Below are positions 1-11,644 of a stretch of DNA of 64,000 nucleotides, piece after piece; within the stretch, counting starts at the first letter, position 1; every line of letters starts with the position of its first letter. The DNA is from Bubalus kerabau (lineage: Eukaryota; Chordata; Mammalia; Artiodactyla; Bovidae). A program made the translations under genes and the position numbers. The stretch covers positions 31,462,001 to 31,526,000 of the forward strand of contig NC_073643.1 in assembly GCF_029407905.1 (NCBI RefSeq). Direction: 5' to 3'. A model generated the notes under the pieces. It ran no database searches. It saw only the letters and a program-made list of their open reading frames with translations, and was not told the DNA's origin.

Positions 1-120
1 GGGTCTTTTCCAATGAGTGAGCTCTTCCCATCAGATGGCTAGAGTTATGGAGCTTCAGTTTCAGTATCAGTCCTTCCAGTGAATATTCAGGGTTTATTTC
101 CTTTAGGATTGACTGATTTG

Positions 121-244
121 ATAGCAACATTACTGGAGTGGGTTGCCAGTTCCTTCTCCAGGGGATCTTCCCAACCTAGGAATTGAACCCAGGTCTCCTG
201 CACTGCAGGCCAAGTTCTCACCAACTGAGCTACAAGGGAAGCCC
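121..244 (-). mobile_element. Bov-tA SINE fragment inside BovB copy 1
   Basis: Reverse-oriented tRNA-Glu-derived head, recognised by its end gggaagccc and an internal B-box-like gaacccaggtctcc, joined to a piece of the Bov-A body. BovB sequence resumes on both sides (tttgat at left, aagggactctc at right). No convincing target duplication was found. Confidence 0.8.
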
Positions 245-315
245 CCTTGTAGGCTAAGGGACTCTCAAGAGTCATCTCCAGCACCACAGTTTGAAAGCAC
301 CAGTTCTTTGGTGCT

Positions 316-449
316 GCTGCTGCTGCTGCTGCTAAGTCGCTTCAGTCGTGTCCGACTCTGTGCGACCCCATAGACGGCAGCCCACCAGGCTCCCCCGTCC
401 CTGGGATTCTCCAGGCAAGAACACTGGAGTGGGTTGCCATTTCCTTCTC
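316..449 (-). mobile_element. Bov-A monomer inside BovB copy 1
   Basis: About 134 bp beginning with a (TGC)n tract, the complement of the usual AGC-repeat tail, followed by the Bov-A body. It is flanked by the 10-bp target duplication ctttggtgct at 306-315 and 450-459. BovB is continuous once the element and one duplicate are removed. The same BovB site is occupied in copy 11 by a dimeric Bov-A2 (53258-53534). Confidence 0.9.
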
Positions 450-1468
450 CTTTGGTGCTAAGCCTTCTTTATTGTCCACTCTCACATCCATACTTGACTA
501 TGGAAAAACCATAGTTTTGTCTATATGGACCTTTGTCAGCAAAGTGATGTCTGTGCTTTTTAATATGCTGTCTAGGTTTGTCATAGCTTTTCTTCCAAGG
601 AGCAAGCATCTTTTAATTTAGTGGCTGTAGTCACCATCCGCAGTGATTTTAGAACCCAAGAAAATAAAATCTGTCACTGCTTCCACTTTTTCCACATCTA
701 TTTGCCATGAAGTATTGTGGTTGTATACCATGATCTTAATTTTTTGATACTGATTTCAAGCCAGCTTTTTCACTCTACTCCTTCATCCTCATCATGAGGC
801 TCTTTTGTTTCTCTTCATTTTCCATTAGAGAAATCTGCATATCTGAGGTTGTTGATATTTCTTCCAGAAATCTTGATTCCAGCTTGTGTGTCACCCAACC
901 CGGCATTTCGCATGCTGTACTATGCATATAAGTTAGATAAGCAAGGTGACAGTATGCAGCCTTGATGTACTCCTTTCCCAATTTGCAACCAGTCCATTGT
1001 TCCATGTCTGGTTCTAACTGTTGCTTCTTGACCTGCATGCAGATTTCTCAGGAGACAGGTAAGATGGTCTGGTATTCCCATTTCTTTAAGAATATTTCAC
1101 AGTTTGTTGTGATCCACACAGTCAAACGCTTTAGTGTAGTCAATGAAACAGAATTCCCTTGCTTTCTCTGTAATCCATTGAATGCTGGCAATTTGATCTC
1201 TGATTCCTCTGCCTTTTCTAAACCCAGCTTATACATCTGAAAGTTCTCCGTTCATGTACTACTGAAGCCTAGCTTGAAGGATTTTGAGCATAACCTTTAC
1301 TAGCATGTGAAATGAGCACAATTGTGTGGTAGTTTGAACATTCTTTGGCATTTCCAAAGAATTGGAATGAAAACTGACCTTTTCCAGTCCTATGGTCACT
1401 GCAGAGTTTTCCAAATTTGCTGACATGTTGAGTGCAACACGTTAACAGCATCATCCTTTAGGATTTTA

Positions 1469-2218
1469 TTTGCTTTTTTCATCAAAGCACTTGTTTCATT
1501 TGTTACTTTTACAAAGAACTTAGTTTTCCTTTTAAATTTAATTTTTAAAAGTTAATTAATTTATTTTAATTGGAGAATAATTACTTTACAATATTGTGAT
1601 GGTTTTTGCCATGCATCAACATGAATCAGCCACAGGCATACATGTGTTCCCTGCCACCCATCCTGAACCCCCCTCCCTCCTCCCTCCCCACCCTATCCCT
1701 CTGGGTTGTCCCAGAGCACTGGCTTTGGGTGCCCTGCTTCATGCATCAAATTTGCACTGGTTATCTATTTTACATATGGTAGTATACATGTTTCAATGGT
1801 GTTCTCTCAAATCATCCCACCCTTGCCTTTTCCCACTAAGTTCAAAAGTCCCTTCTTTGCATCTGTGTCTCCTTTGCTGCCCTGCATGTAGAATTGTTGG
1901 TACTGTCTTTCTAAATTCGATATGTATGAGTTAATATACAGTTTTATCTTTCTCTTTCTGACTTACTTCACTCTTTTAATAGGCTCCAGGTTCATCCACC
2001 TCATTAGAACTGATTCAAATGTGTTCCTTTTCATAGCTGAGTAACATTCCATTGTGTATATGTACCACAACTTCCTTATCCATTCTTCAGACAATGGACA
2101 TCTAGGTTGCTTCCAAGTCCTAGCTATTGTAAATAGTGCTTCAGCGAACATTGGGGTACATGTGTCTCTTTCAGTTCTGGTTTCCTCAGGGTGTATACCC
2201 AGCAGTGGGATTGCTGGG
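1469..2218 (-). mobile_element. 5'-truncated L1 3' end inserted in BovB copy 1
   Basis: Ruminant-type L1 3' untranslated region plus the last part of ORF2 on the minus strand. A 62-codon piece at 1963-2151 has the L1 ORF2 C-terminal signature ARTWKQPRCP...EEWIRKLWYIYTMECYSAMK. A perfect 14-bp target duplication, cctttaggatttta, lies at 1455-1468 and 2219-2232, so both edges are exact. It landed in BovB after BovB had inserted. Confidence 0.93.
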
Positions 2219-2863
2219 CCTTTAGGATTTTAAATAGTTCATTTGGAATTCTATCACTTCCACTAGCTTTGTTCATAGTAATGCTTCCTATGGCCTACTT
2301 GACCTCACATTCTAGGATGTCTGGCCAATTATCTGGGTCCTTAAGACCTTTTTTATATAGTTCTGTGTATTCTTTCCACCTCTTCTTATCTCCTCTGCTT
2401 CTGTTAAGTCCTTCTGTCCTTTAATGTGCTCATCCTTGCATGAAATGTTCCCTTAATGTCTTCAGTTTGAAGAGATCTCTAGTCTTTCCCATTCTGTTGT
2501 TTTTCTCTATTTCTTTGCACTGTTCATTGAAGAAGGCCTTCTTATCTCTCCTTGCTATTCTCTGGAACTTTGCATTCAGTTGAATATATATTTCCCTTCC
2601 TCCCTTGCCCTTCAATTTTCTTATTTCCTTAACTATTTGTAAAGCCTCCTCAGATAACCACTTTGCCTTCTTGTATTTCTTTTTCTTGGGGATGATTTTG
2701 GTCAGTGCCTCCTGTACAGTGTTACAAACCTCCATCCCTACTTCTTCAGGCACTCTGTCTGCCAGATCTAATCCCTTGACTCTATGTATCACCTCCAGTG
2801 TATAACTATAAGGGATTTTATTTAGGTCATACCTGAATGGCCTAGTGGTTTTCCCTACTTTCT

Positions 2864-3340
2864 TCAGTTTAAGCCTGAATTTTGCAATAAGGACCTGATT
2901 AGCTGAGCCACAGTCAGCTCCATGTCTTGTTTTTGCTGACTATATAGAGCTTCTCCATCTTCAGCTGCAAAGAAAATAATCAGTCTGATTTCAGTCTTGA
3001 CCATTGATGTCCATATGTACAGTCTTCTCCTGGGTTGTTGGAAAAGGGTGTTTGCAATGACCACTGTGGTCTCTTGACAAAACTCTGTTAGTTTTTGCCC
3101 TGCTTTATTTTGTATTCCAAGGCTAAACTTGCTTGTTACTCCAGGTATCTCTTGACTTCCTACTTTTGCATTCCAATCTCCTATGATGATATGGACATCT
3201 CTTTTTGGTGTTCGTTCTAGAAGATGTTGTAGGGCTGCATAGAACCAGTCAACTTCACCTTTTTTGGCATCAGTGGTTTCAGTATAGACTTGGATTACTC
3301 TGATGTTGAATGGTTTGCCTTGGAAACCAACTGAGACCAT
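2864..3340 (-). pseudogene. BovB APE-type endonuclease remnant
   Basis: A 158-codon open stretch from the N-terminal endonuclease domain of the BovB polyprotein. This enzyme class nicks genomic DNA to prime reverse transcription. Recognisable parts are the strand GKPFNIRVIQVYT near residues 8-20 and the motif IIIGDWNAKVG near 50-60, with the catalytic Asp and Asn of the APE GDWN box intact. The first half of the domain (TWN and the catalytic Glu region) lies upstream at about 3345-3560 in other frames. The remnant cannot make a working protein because the downstream linker and RT are frame-broken and interrupted by insertions. Its Asp is present where copy 7 has Glu. Confidence 0.85.
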
Positions 3341-3975
3341 TCTGTCATTTTTGAGATTGTACCCAAGGACTGCATTTCGGACTTCTGTGGACTATAAGTG
3401 ATACTTCATTTCTTCTAAAGAATTCTTGCCCACAGAAGTAGATAAAATGGCCATCTGAATTAAATTTGCTAAAAATTCCATTTTAGTTTACTGATTCCTG
3501 ATATATTGACATTCACTCTTGCCATCTCCTGCTTGACCACATCCAATTTATGACATCATGGACCTAACAGTCCAGGTTCCTATGCAATATTTTTCTTTAC
3601 AGCATTGGACTTTACTTTCACCACCAGACACACCCACAATTGAGCATTATTTCTGCTTTGACCAAACCACTTAATTCTTTCTGAAGCTATTAGTAATTGC
3701 CCTCTGCTCTTCCCCAGCAGCATATTGCACCTCTTTTGACCTGGGGACTCCTCATCTTTCAATGTCATAATACAGTTCATGGGGTTCTCATGGCAAGAAT
3801 ACTGGAGTGGTTTGCCATTCCCTCCTCCAGAGGACCACATTTTGTCAGAATTCTTCACTATGACCTGTCCATCTTGGGTAGCCCTGCATGGCATGGCTCA
3901 TAGCTTCATTGAGTTATGCAAGTCCCTTAGCCACAGCAAGACTGTAATCCATGAAGGGACCATTGTGTGTATGTA

Positions 3976-4012
3976 TACACACACACACACACACACGCAC
4001 ACACACACACAC
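3976..4012. repeat. (AC)n microsatellite
   Basis: Alternating AC run with one G interruption, lying exactly at the 5' boundary of BovB copy 1. It is a likely length-polymorphic site. Confidence 0.95.
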
Positions 4013-4032
4013 AAATATACATATATGTATAC

Positions 4033-4290
4033 ATCTTCTTTATCCATTCATCTGTCAATAGACATTTAGATTGCCTTCCATGTCTTGGCTATTGTAAATA
4101 GTGGTGCTATGAATATTGGGGCGCATGTATCTTTTCAAATTATTTTTTGTCTTTGCTGGATATATGCCCAGGAGTGGGATTGCTAGATGGTCATAGAGTA
4201 GCTCTACTTTTAGTTTTTCTAAGGAACCTCCATAGTATTTGCTTTAGTGGCGTCACCAGTTTGCATTCCCACCGACAATGTAGGAGGGTT
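4033..4290 (-). mobile_element. Older L1 ORF2 fragment
   Basis: Minus-strand L1 ORF2 sequence recognisable from phrases such as ttggctattgtaaatagtg and the ggagtgggattgctag region. It is more diverged than the L1 copies inside BovB and has no open frame. Confidence 0.8.
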
Positions 4291-4954
4291 CCCATAGAGT
4301 ATTGCATGTAAAGCATTTTACAAATGCAGAGCTCAAAATAATACTTGTGATCAAGTCATTACGTAGACACTCAACCAACAGAAAGCCTGTAGGTGATTCG
4401 TTTCACAGGATAAGGCAAAAGGAAGTTTGCTAATGCACAAATACGAGAAATGCTCTTTAGCAATCACTTGCAGATGGTAGGAATATGACATACGGGATAA
4501 GCTGAATGAGATAAACTAGAGTTAATTAGCTTTGCTATATTGTGATAGTTACCTAAAAGTTTTACAGTTTCAAAAACTGAAAAAAAAAAAAAAAGATCAA
4601 TATGGATTCTTCTTACCCCTCTTCCCTCCTGCATGCAACCAACTGGATCAAGTTTTTGTCATTTTTAAAATAAAAGACATCAAACCAAACTTTGTTGAAT
4701 GTTTGTTGAATGTTAATACTGGAGGAAATTTCTTATGACTCTGTAAGTTCTATTTCACATTGATTTCAGTCTTCAGGTTTTTCTTTAGGACTAGTGTTTG
4801 ATTGCCCCACAGCTGCCAGAACAATAAGTTGTCACCTAAAAGTTTTCGCTTTTGCAAGGGGTTCTAGGTTTTGCACATACAGACACAAAACGCCTAGTTA
4901 AATTAGAATTTTAGATCAGCAATGAATATTTTTAGCGTAAGTACGTCTCAAATT
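4291..4954. other. Low-copy DNA, no recognised feature
   Basis: AT-rich sequence with an A(15) run near 4580. I recognise no repeat family, RNA gene or convincing coding frame. It ends at the left target duplication of BovB copy 2. Confidence 0.5.
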
Positions 4955-6216
4955 CTTATACTAAGCGTCGTTGTTCAGTTGCTAAGTTGTGTCCAACTCT
5001 TTGCGACCCCATGAACTACAGCAAGTCAGAATTCCCTGTCTTTCACTGTCTCCCTGAGTTTGCTCAAACTCATGTCCATTTATTTAGGTAGTGATACCAA
5101 CCAACTATCTCATCCTCTGTTGCCCCCTTCTCCTCTTGCCCTCAATCTTTCCCATCATCAGGGTCTTTTCCAGTGAGTCAGCTCTTCGCATCAGATGGCC
5201 AAAATACTGGAGCTTCAGCTTCAGCGTCAGTCCTTCCAAAGGATATTCAGGGTTGATTTCATTTATTATTGACTGGTTTGATCTTGCTGTCCAAGGAACT
5301 CTCAAGAGTCTTCTCCAGCACCGTAGTTCAAAAGCATCAACACTTTGGTGCTCAGCCTTCTTTATGGTCCAACTCTCACCTCCATACATGACTACTGGAA
5401 AAAGCATAGCTTTTACTTTATGGACGTTTGTCGGCATAGTGATGTCTCTGGTTTTTAATACTGCCTAGGTTTGTCATAGCTTTTCTTCCAAGAAGCAAGC
5501 ATCTTTTCATTTTGTGGCTGCAGTCACCATCTGCAGTGATTTTGAAGCCCAGGACAATAAAATCTGTCACTGTTTCCACTCTTTCTCCATCTATTTGCCA
5601 TGAAGTGATAAGACAGGATGCCATAATCTTCGTTTTTTGAATGTTGGGTTTTAAGTCAGCTTGTTCACTCTCCTCTTTCACCTTCATCAAGAGGTTCTTT
5701 AGTTTCTCTTTGCTTTCTGCCAATAGAGTGGTATCATCTGCATATCTGAGGTTGTTGATATTTCTCCTGGCAATCTTGATTCTGGCTTGTGCTTTATCCA
5801 GCCCAGCATTTTGCATGGGTTAAGTATAAGTTACATATAAGTTATAAGTTAAATAAGCAGGGTTACAATATACAGCTTTGATATACTCCTTTCCCAATTT
5901 TGAAGCAATCCATTGTTCCATGTCTGGTTCTAACTATTGCTTCTTGACCTGCATGACGGTTTCTCAGGAGACAGGTAAATTGGTCTGGTAATCCCATCTC
6001 TTTAAGAATTTTCCACAGTTTGCTGTGATCCACATTGTCAAGGCTTTAATATAGTCAATGAAACAGAAGTAGATGTTTTTTGGAATTTTCTTGCTTTTTC
6101 TGTGATCCAGCAGATGTTGGCAGTTTGATCTCAGGTTCATCTGCCTTTTCTAAATCCAACTTGTACCTCTGGAAGTTCTTGGTTCATGTACTGCTGAAGT
6201 CTAGCTTGAAGGATTT

Positions 6217-7877
6217 TTTTTTTCTTTTTTTCTTTTATTTTTTTTTTTAATTTTATTTTATTTTTAAACTTTACATAATTGTATTAGTTTTGCCAAACAT
6301 CAAAATGAATCCACCACAGGTATACATGTGTTCCCCATCCTGAACCCTCCTCCCTCCTCCCTCCCCATACCATCCCTCTGGGTCGTCCCAGTGCACCAGC
6401 CCCAAGCATCCAGCATCGTGCATCGAACCTGGACTGGCAACTCATTTCATACATGATATTTTACATGTTTCAATGCCATTCTCCCAAATCTTCCAACCCT
6501 CTCCCTCTCCCACAGAGTCCATAAGACTGTTCTATACATCAGTGTCTCTTTTGCTGTCTCTACACAGGGTTATTGTTACCATCTTTCTAAATTCCATATA
6601 TATGCGTTAGTATACTGTATTGGTGTTTTTCTTTCTGGCTTACCTCACTCTGTATAATAGGCTCCAGTTTCATCCACCTCATTAGAACTGATTCAAATGT
6701 ATTCTTTTTAATGCCCGAGTAATACTACATTGTGTACATGTACCACTGCTTTCTTATCCATTCATCTGCTGATGGACATCTAGGTTGCTTCCATGTCCTG
6801 GCTATTATAAACAGTGCTGCGATGAACATTGGGGTACACGTGTCTCTTTCCCTTCTGGTTTCCTCGGTGTGTATGCCCAGCAGTGGGATTGCTGGATCAT
6901 AAGGCAGTTCTATTTCCAGTTTTTTAAGGAATCTCCACACTGTTCTCCATAGTGGCTGTACTAGTCTGCATTCCCACCAACAGTGTAAGAGGGTTCCCTT
7001 TTCTCCACACCCTTTCCAGCATTTATTGTTTGTAGACTTTTGGATCGCAGCCATTCTGACTGGCGTGAAATGGTACCTCATAGTGGTTTTGATTTGCATT
7101 TCTCTGATAATGAGTGATGTTGAGCATCTTTTCATGTGTTTGTTAGCCATCTGTATGTCTTCTTTGGAGAAATGTCTATTTAGTTCTTTGGCCCATTTTT
7201 TGATTGGGTCATTTATTTTTCTGGAGTTGAGCTGTAGGAGTTGCTTGTATATTCTCGAGATGAGTTGTTTGTCAGTTGCTTCATTTGCTATTATCTTCTC
7301 CCATTCTGAAGGCTGTCTTTTCACCTTGCTAATAGTTTCCTTTGATGTGCAGAAGCTTTTAAGGTTAATTAGGTCCCATTTGTTTATTTTTGCTTTTATT
7401 TCCAATATTCTGGGAGGTGGGTCATAGAGGATCCTGCTGTGATGTACGTCAGAGAGTGTTTTGCCTATGTTCTCCTCTAGGAGTTTTATAGTTTCTGGTC
7501 TTACATTGAGATCTTTAATCCATTTTGAGTTTATTTTTGTGTATGGTGTTAGAAAGTGTTCTAGTTTCATTCTTTTACAAGTGGTTGACCAGATTTCCCA
7601 GCACCACTTGTTAAAGAGATTGTCTTTTCTCCATTGTATATTCTTGCCTCCTTTGTCAAAGATAAGGTGTCCATATGTGCGTGGATTTATCTCTGGGCTT
7701 TCTATTTTGTTCCATTGATCTATCTTTCTGTCTTTGTGCCAGTACCATACTGTCTTGATAACTGTGGCTTTGTAGTAGAGCCTGAAGTCAGGTAGGTTGA
7801 TTCCTCCAGTTCCATTCTTCTTTCTCAAGATCGCTTTGGCTATTCGAGGTTTTTTGTATTTCCATACAAATTGTGAA
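6217..7877 (-). mobile_element. Young 5'-truncated L1 inserted in BovB copy 2
   Basis: About 1.66 kb of L1: poly-T (the complement of the A tail) from about 6217, the 3' untranslated region to about 6650, then ORF2. The target duplication tagcttgaaggattt lies at 6202-6216 and 7878-7892, and BovB resumes seamlessly at each side. The insertion, long open frame and perfect duplication make it one of the youngest elements here. Confidence 0.95.
6725..7876 (-). pseudogene. L1 ORF2 C-terminal remnant
   Basis: The ORF2 frame stays open from the 5' truncation point for roughly 380 codons. It begins with QFVWKYKKPRIAKAILRKKNG and contains the GINLPDFRLYYKA block. The C-terminal zinc-knuckle-like motif is complete: numbering from the MRKKNGTGG start near 7828, its ligands are Cys270, Cys274, His282 and Cys287 (CX3CX7HX4C). 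The frame ends after WYMYTM at a TAG in place of the expected Glu codon, about 30-40 codons before the usual L1 end. The RT and endonuclease domains are absent because of 5' truncation, so it is not functional. No promoter is visible. Confidence 0.92.
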
Positions 7878-8125
7878 TAGCTTGAAGGATTTTGAGCATA
7901 TCCTTGCTAGCATGTGAGTGCAATTGCACGGTAGTTTGAACTTTCTTTGGCATTACCTTTCTTTGAGATTGGAATGAAAACTGACCTTTTCCAGTGCTGT
8001 AGCCACTGCTGAGTTTTCCAAAATTTATGCATTATTGAGTGCAACACTTTAAGAGCATTATCTTTTAGAATTTAAAACATCTCAGCTGGAATTCCATCAC
8101 CTCCACTAAAGCATGCTTATACTAA

Positions 8126-8640
8126 AAAATTAGTTGTTGTTGCTGTAAAATTCAAATGTAACTGGATGACCTGGGTTTAATGTGGCAGTCCCATCTCAGG
8201 AGCTGGGCCCAGTCTAGAGGGTACTTTGGCACCCTCACAAAGAAGCTTTGAGTTTTATTCCAACCTGAGGAATTGAGGTGGAAAGGAGAGACCCCAGATA
8301 TTCTAAGAGTGGAGACAGAACTTGACTGTCTCCAGGCCAGGGTAGAGAGGCTGGTCATATAGGACTCTGTGTCTTGCCACCTCTGCAAGGCACCATTCAA
8401 GCAAGACTGTTTCCTCATCAGAGAACTTACTCTGATATAGTCCAAATCAGACATCTGGCTAGAAGAAGCCAACTGTCTATATGTTAATGTTTCATACACT
8501 TATACATTTAAAGTATAAATGTAAATAAATATATTTATTCTGTGATGAGTTTAAAACTTCAGCCTAGTAAATTTGAAGATCTAATTGGTTGCATTATTGA
8601 TTCATGAATCAGGTACATCCCATCTAATAAATATAAGGGT
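8126..8640. other. Low-copy stretch with a possible minus-strand LTR
   Basis: No family was recognised with certainty. On the minus strand, 8500-8156 runs from TG (tgaaacatta) to CA (ccagttaca) and has an AATAAA polyadenylation signal in ggaataaaactc near 8265, the layout of a retroviral-type LTR. I see no clear target duplication, so this stays tentative. The 8500-8640 part is AT-rich with nothing recognisable. Confidence 0.3.
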
Positions 8641-8662
8641 GCTCTGAGAGATTGTACAGTAT

Positions 8663-8975
8663 GAAAGTGAAAATCACTCAGTCATGTCTGACTCTTTGTG
8701 ACCACATTGACTATACAGTCCATGGAATTCTCCAGGCCAGAATACTGGAGTGGGTAGCCTTTCCTGTCTCCAGGGGATCTTTCCAACCCAGGGATTGAAC
8801 CCAAGTCTCCCGCAATGTGGGCATATTCTTTACCAGTTGAGCCACAAGGGAAGCCCAAGAATACTGGGGTGGGTAGCCTGTCCCTTCTCCAGCAGATCTT
8901 CCCAACCCAGGAATCGAACTGGGGTCACCTGCATTGCAGGTGGATTCTTTACTAACTGAGCTATCAGGGAAGCAG
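8663..8975 (-). mobile_element. Compound (dimeric) Bov-tA SINE
   Basis: Two tRNA-Glu-derived heads, each followed by a Bov-A body; the upstream body is shortened and fused directly to the second head. The 11-bp target duplication ttgtacagtat at 8652-8662 and 8976-8986 shows that the dimer inserted as one unit. The same internal junction recurs at 35486-35799 and 37213-37386. Confidence 0.92.
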
Positions 8976-9401
8976 TTGTACAGTATACAGTTTTTATAGG
9001 CAGAAGGAGGGTGGGATGAGGAAGCTATGAGCAAAAGAGGAGAAAGGATTGATTCAGACCAGGTCACCTTCTTTTGGTGGGAGAGTGAGGATCCATCATA
9101 CTCATTATTTCATTGGTAAAATTACATTGCTAGGTTCTATTTTTTTTAATGGCTGAATAATATTTCATTATACCCTTATCTATATACCTTATCTTCTGTC
9201 CTATTTATCTACTGATGGAGTCTCTCAGGTTGCTTTCATACCTTGGCTATTGTAAATAATGCTGCAATGAACATTGGAATGCATATATCTTTTCAAATAA
9301 GTGTTTTCATTTTCTTCAGGTAAATACCCAGAAGTTAAAATGCTAGATTGTATGGCACTTTTACTTTTAATATATTTTTAGTAGTCTCCATACTGTTTTC
9401 A

Positions 9402-11214
9402 GTATGGAGTTCCAGTATAGAGTTCCAAAGAATAGCAAGAAGAGGTAAGAAAGCCTTCTTCAGCGATCAGTGCAAAGAAATAGAGGAAAACAACAGAATG
9501 GGAAAGACTAGAGATCTCTTCAAGAAAATCAGAGATACCAAAGGAACATTTAATTCAAAGATGGGCTCAATAAAGGACAGAAATGGTATGGACCTAACAG
9601 AAGCAGAAGATATCCAGAAGAGATGGCAAAAATACACAGAAGAACAGTACAAAAAAGATCTTCACTACCCAGATAATCACAATGGTGTGATCACTGACCT
9701 AGAGCCAGACATCCTGGAATGTGAAATCAAGTGGGCCTTAGAAAGCCTCACTACGAACTAAGCTAGTGGAGGTGATAGAATTCCAGTTGAGCTATTCCAA
9801 ATCCTGAAAGATGATGCTGTGAAAGTGCTAGCAAATTTGGAAAACTCAGCAGTGGCCACAGGACTGGAAAAGGTCAGTTTTCATTTCAATCCCAAAGAAA
9901 GGCAATGCCAAAGAATGCTCAAACTACCACACAATTGCACTCATCTCACACGCTAGTAAAATAATGCTTGAAATTCTCCAAGCCAGGCTTCAGCAATATG
10001 TGAACCGTGAACTTCCTGATGTTCAAGCTGGTTTTAGAAAAGGCTGAGGAACCAGAGATCAAATTGCCAACATCCGCTGGATCATGGAAAAAGCAAGAGA
10101 GTTCCAGAAAAACATCTATTTCTGCTTTATTGACTATGCCAAAGCCTTTGACTGTGTGGATCACAATAAACTGTGGAAAATTCTGAAAGAGATGGGAATA
10201 CCAGACCACCTGATCTGCTTCTTGAGAAATTTGTATGCAGGTCAGGAAACAACAGTTAGAACTGGACATCGAACAACAGACTGGTTCCAAATAGGAAAAG
10301 GAGTACATCAAGGCTGTATATTGTCACCCTGCTTATTTAACTTATATGCAGAGTACATCATGAGAAACACTGGGCTGGAAGAAAAACAAGCTGGAATCAA
10401 GATTGCCCGGAGAAATATCAATAACCTCAGATATGCAGATGGCACCACCCTTATGGCAGAAAGTGAAGAGGAACTAAAAAGCCTTTAGATAAAGGTGAAA
10501 GTGGAGAGTGAAAAAGTTGGCTTAAAGCTCAACATTCAGAAAACGAAGATCATGGCATCCGGTCCCATCACTTCATGGCAAATAGATGGGGAAACAGTGG
10601 AAACAGTGGCAGACTTTATTTTTCTGGGCTCCAAAATCACTGCAAATGGTGACTGCAGCCATGAAATTAAAACACACTTACTTCTTGGAAGGAAAGTTAT
10701 GGCCAACCTAGATAGCATATTCAAAAGCAGAGACATTCCTTTGCCAACAAAGGTTCGTCTAGTCAAGGCTATGGTTTTTCCAGTGGTCATGTATGGATGT
10801 GAGAGTTGGACTGTGAAGAAGGCTGAGCGCCAAAGAATTGATGCTTTTGAAGTGTGGTGTTGGAGAAGACTCTTGAGAGTCCCTTGGACTGCAAGGAGAT
10901 CCAACCAGTCCATTCTGAAGGAGATCAGCCCTGGGATTTCTTTGGAAGGAATGATGCTAAAGCTGAAACTCCAGTACTTTGGCCACCTCATGCGAAGAGT
11001 TGACTCATTGGACAAGACTCTGATGCTGGGAGGGATTGGGGGCAGGAGGAGAAGGGGACGACAGAGGATGAGATGGCTGGATGGCATCACTGACTCGATG
11101 GACGTGAGTCTGAGTGAGCTCTGGGAGTTGGTGATGGACAGGGAGGCCTGGCGTGCTGCGATTCATGGGGTCGCAGAGTCAGACACAACTGATCGACTGA
11201 TCTGATCTGATCTG
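9402..11214 (+). mobile_element. BovB LINE copy 3, inserted in L1
   Basis: Exact limits come from the 12-bp target duplication atactgttttca at 9390-9401 and 11215-11226. The copy starts in the linker after the endonuclease and ends in a (TCTGA)n tail. The first 17 bases are not obvious BovB and may be junction filler. The RT frame from about 9950 to 11205 has only two stops, at 10045-10047 and 10486-10488. The catalytic box reads YADG instead of YADD. Confidence 0.95.
10084..11205 (+). pseudogene. BovB reverse transcriptase and C-terminal domain remnant (copy 3)
   Basis: One frame throughout, with a single internal TAG at 10486. Recognisable blocks in order are FIDYAKAFDCVDHNKLW (RT motif A region), KGVHQGCILSPCLFNLYAEYIM (motif B region), RYADGTTLM (motif C, catalytic Asp lost), and PVVMYGCESWTVKKAE with WCWRRLLRVPWTARRSNQ in the C-terminal part typical of BovB. 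It ends at the natural TGA inside the TCTGA tail. Upstream in the same frame is a TGA at 10045 shared with copies 7 and 11. Confidence 0.9.
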
Positions 11215-11644
11215 ATACTGTTTTCAATAGTGGCTGTGCCAATTTACATTCCTACCAACCAGTAGAAGAGGGTTGCCTTTTCTCCACAACTGGTAACTTG
11301 CTGTCGTTTGGTGATGGCCATTGTGACAGTTGTAAGATGGTGTCTCATCACAGCTCTGATTTGCATTTCCCTGATGTTTAGTTATGTTGAGCATCTTTTC
11401 ATACATCTGTTGGCCATCTGGATGTCCTCTTTGGAAGAATATCTAAGTCGTCTACCCATTTTTTAATGAGGTTGTTTTTCTTGTTGTTTTGATATTGAGT
11501 TGTAAGAATCCTGTATACGTTTTGAATATTATCCCCTTATCAGATATGTCATTTGCAAATACCTTCTCCCATTCAGTAGGTGTCCTTTTCATTTTGTTGT
11601 TCGTTTGCATTGCTGTGCAAAAACTCTTTCATTTGATGCTTGTG

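Larger units (their letters stand above)
1..3975 (-). mobile_element. BovB LINE (RTE clade), copy 1, with three later insertions
   Basis: Read on the minus strand, this is a near-complete BovB whose 3' end lies beyond the left edge of the window. The 5' untranslated part is about 3345-3975, the APE endonuclease about 2864-3560, the linker about 2220-2860, and RT plus C-terminal domain about 1-1468. It is interrupted by Bov SINEs at 121-244 and 316-449 and by an L1 at 1469-2218. The frame is broken repeatedly, and the RT catalytic YADD box reads YADF. This is one of two copies in the window that retain APE sequence, and the only one reaching the extreme 5' region. Confidence 0.93.
4965..8115 (-). 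mobile_element. BovB LINE copy 2, 5'-truncated, with nested L1
   Basis: Bounded by the 10-bp target duplication cttatactaa at 4955-4964 and 8116-8125, so the limits are exact. It covers RT and the C-terminal domain in two blocks, 4965-6216 and 7878-8115, about 1.46 kb without the L1. RT peptide remnants are readable at 5418-5816, including an intact YADD box (LRYADDTTLL), and C-terminal remnants at 5105-5437, in different frames. The tail is of the GTT/TTG type rather than the GAACT or TCTGA type, which with its decay suggests an older copy. Confidence 0.94.
9130..11644 (-). mobile_element. Inverted 5' part of an ancient L1, split by BovB copy 3
   Basis: Minus-strand L1 ORF2 in two blocks, 9130-9401 and 11227-11644, that join in register when the BovB between them is removed. 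The adjacent block at 11645-12007 is the next part of the same L1 in plus orientation. That is the structure left by twin priming. A near-match aaaattacattg/aaaattaaattg at 9118-9129 and 12008-12019 may be the original target duplication. Confidence 0.8.

Noticed and set aside
3966..4035. AC repeats and other short periodic sequence as a CRISPR-like or structured array
   Set aside because: They are ordinary mammalian microsatellites with no spacer structure.
9946..10311. Long open frames antisense to BovB, e.g. here and at 14148-14417, 30990-31280, 43417-43794, 48659-48859
   Set aside because: They recur at the same place in many BovB copies on the opposite strand and are shadows of the RT frame; no independent start context or domain supports them.
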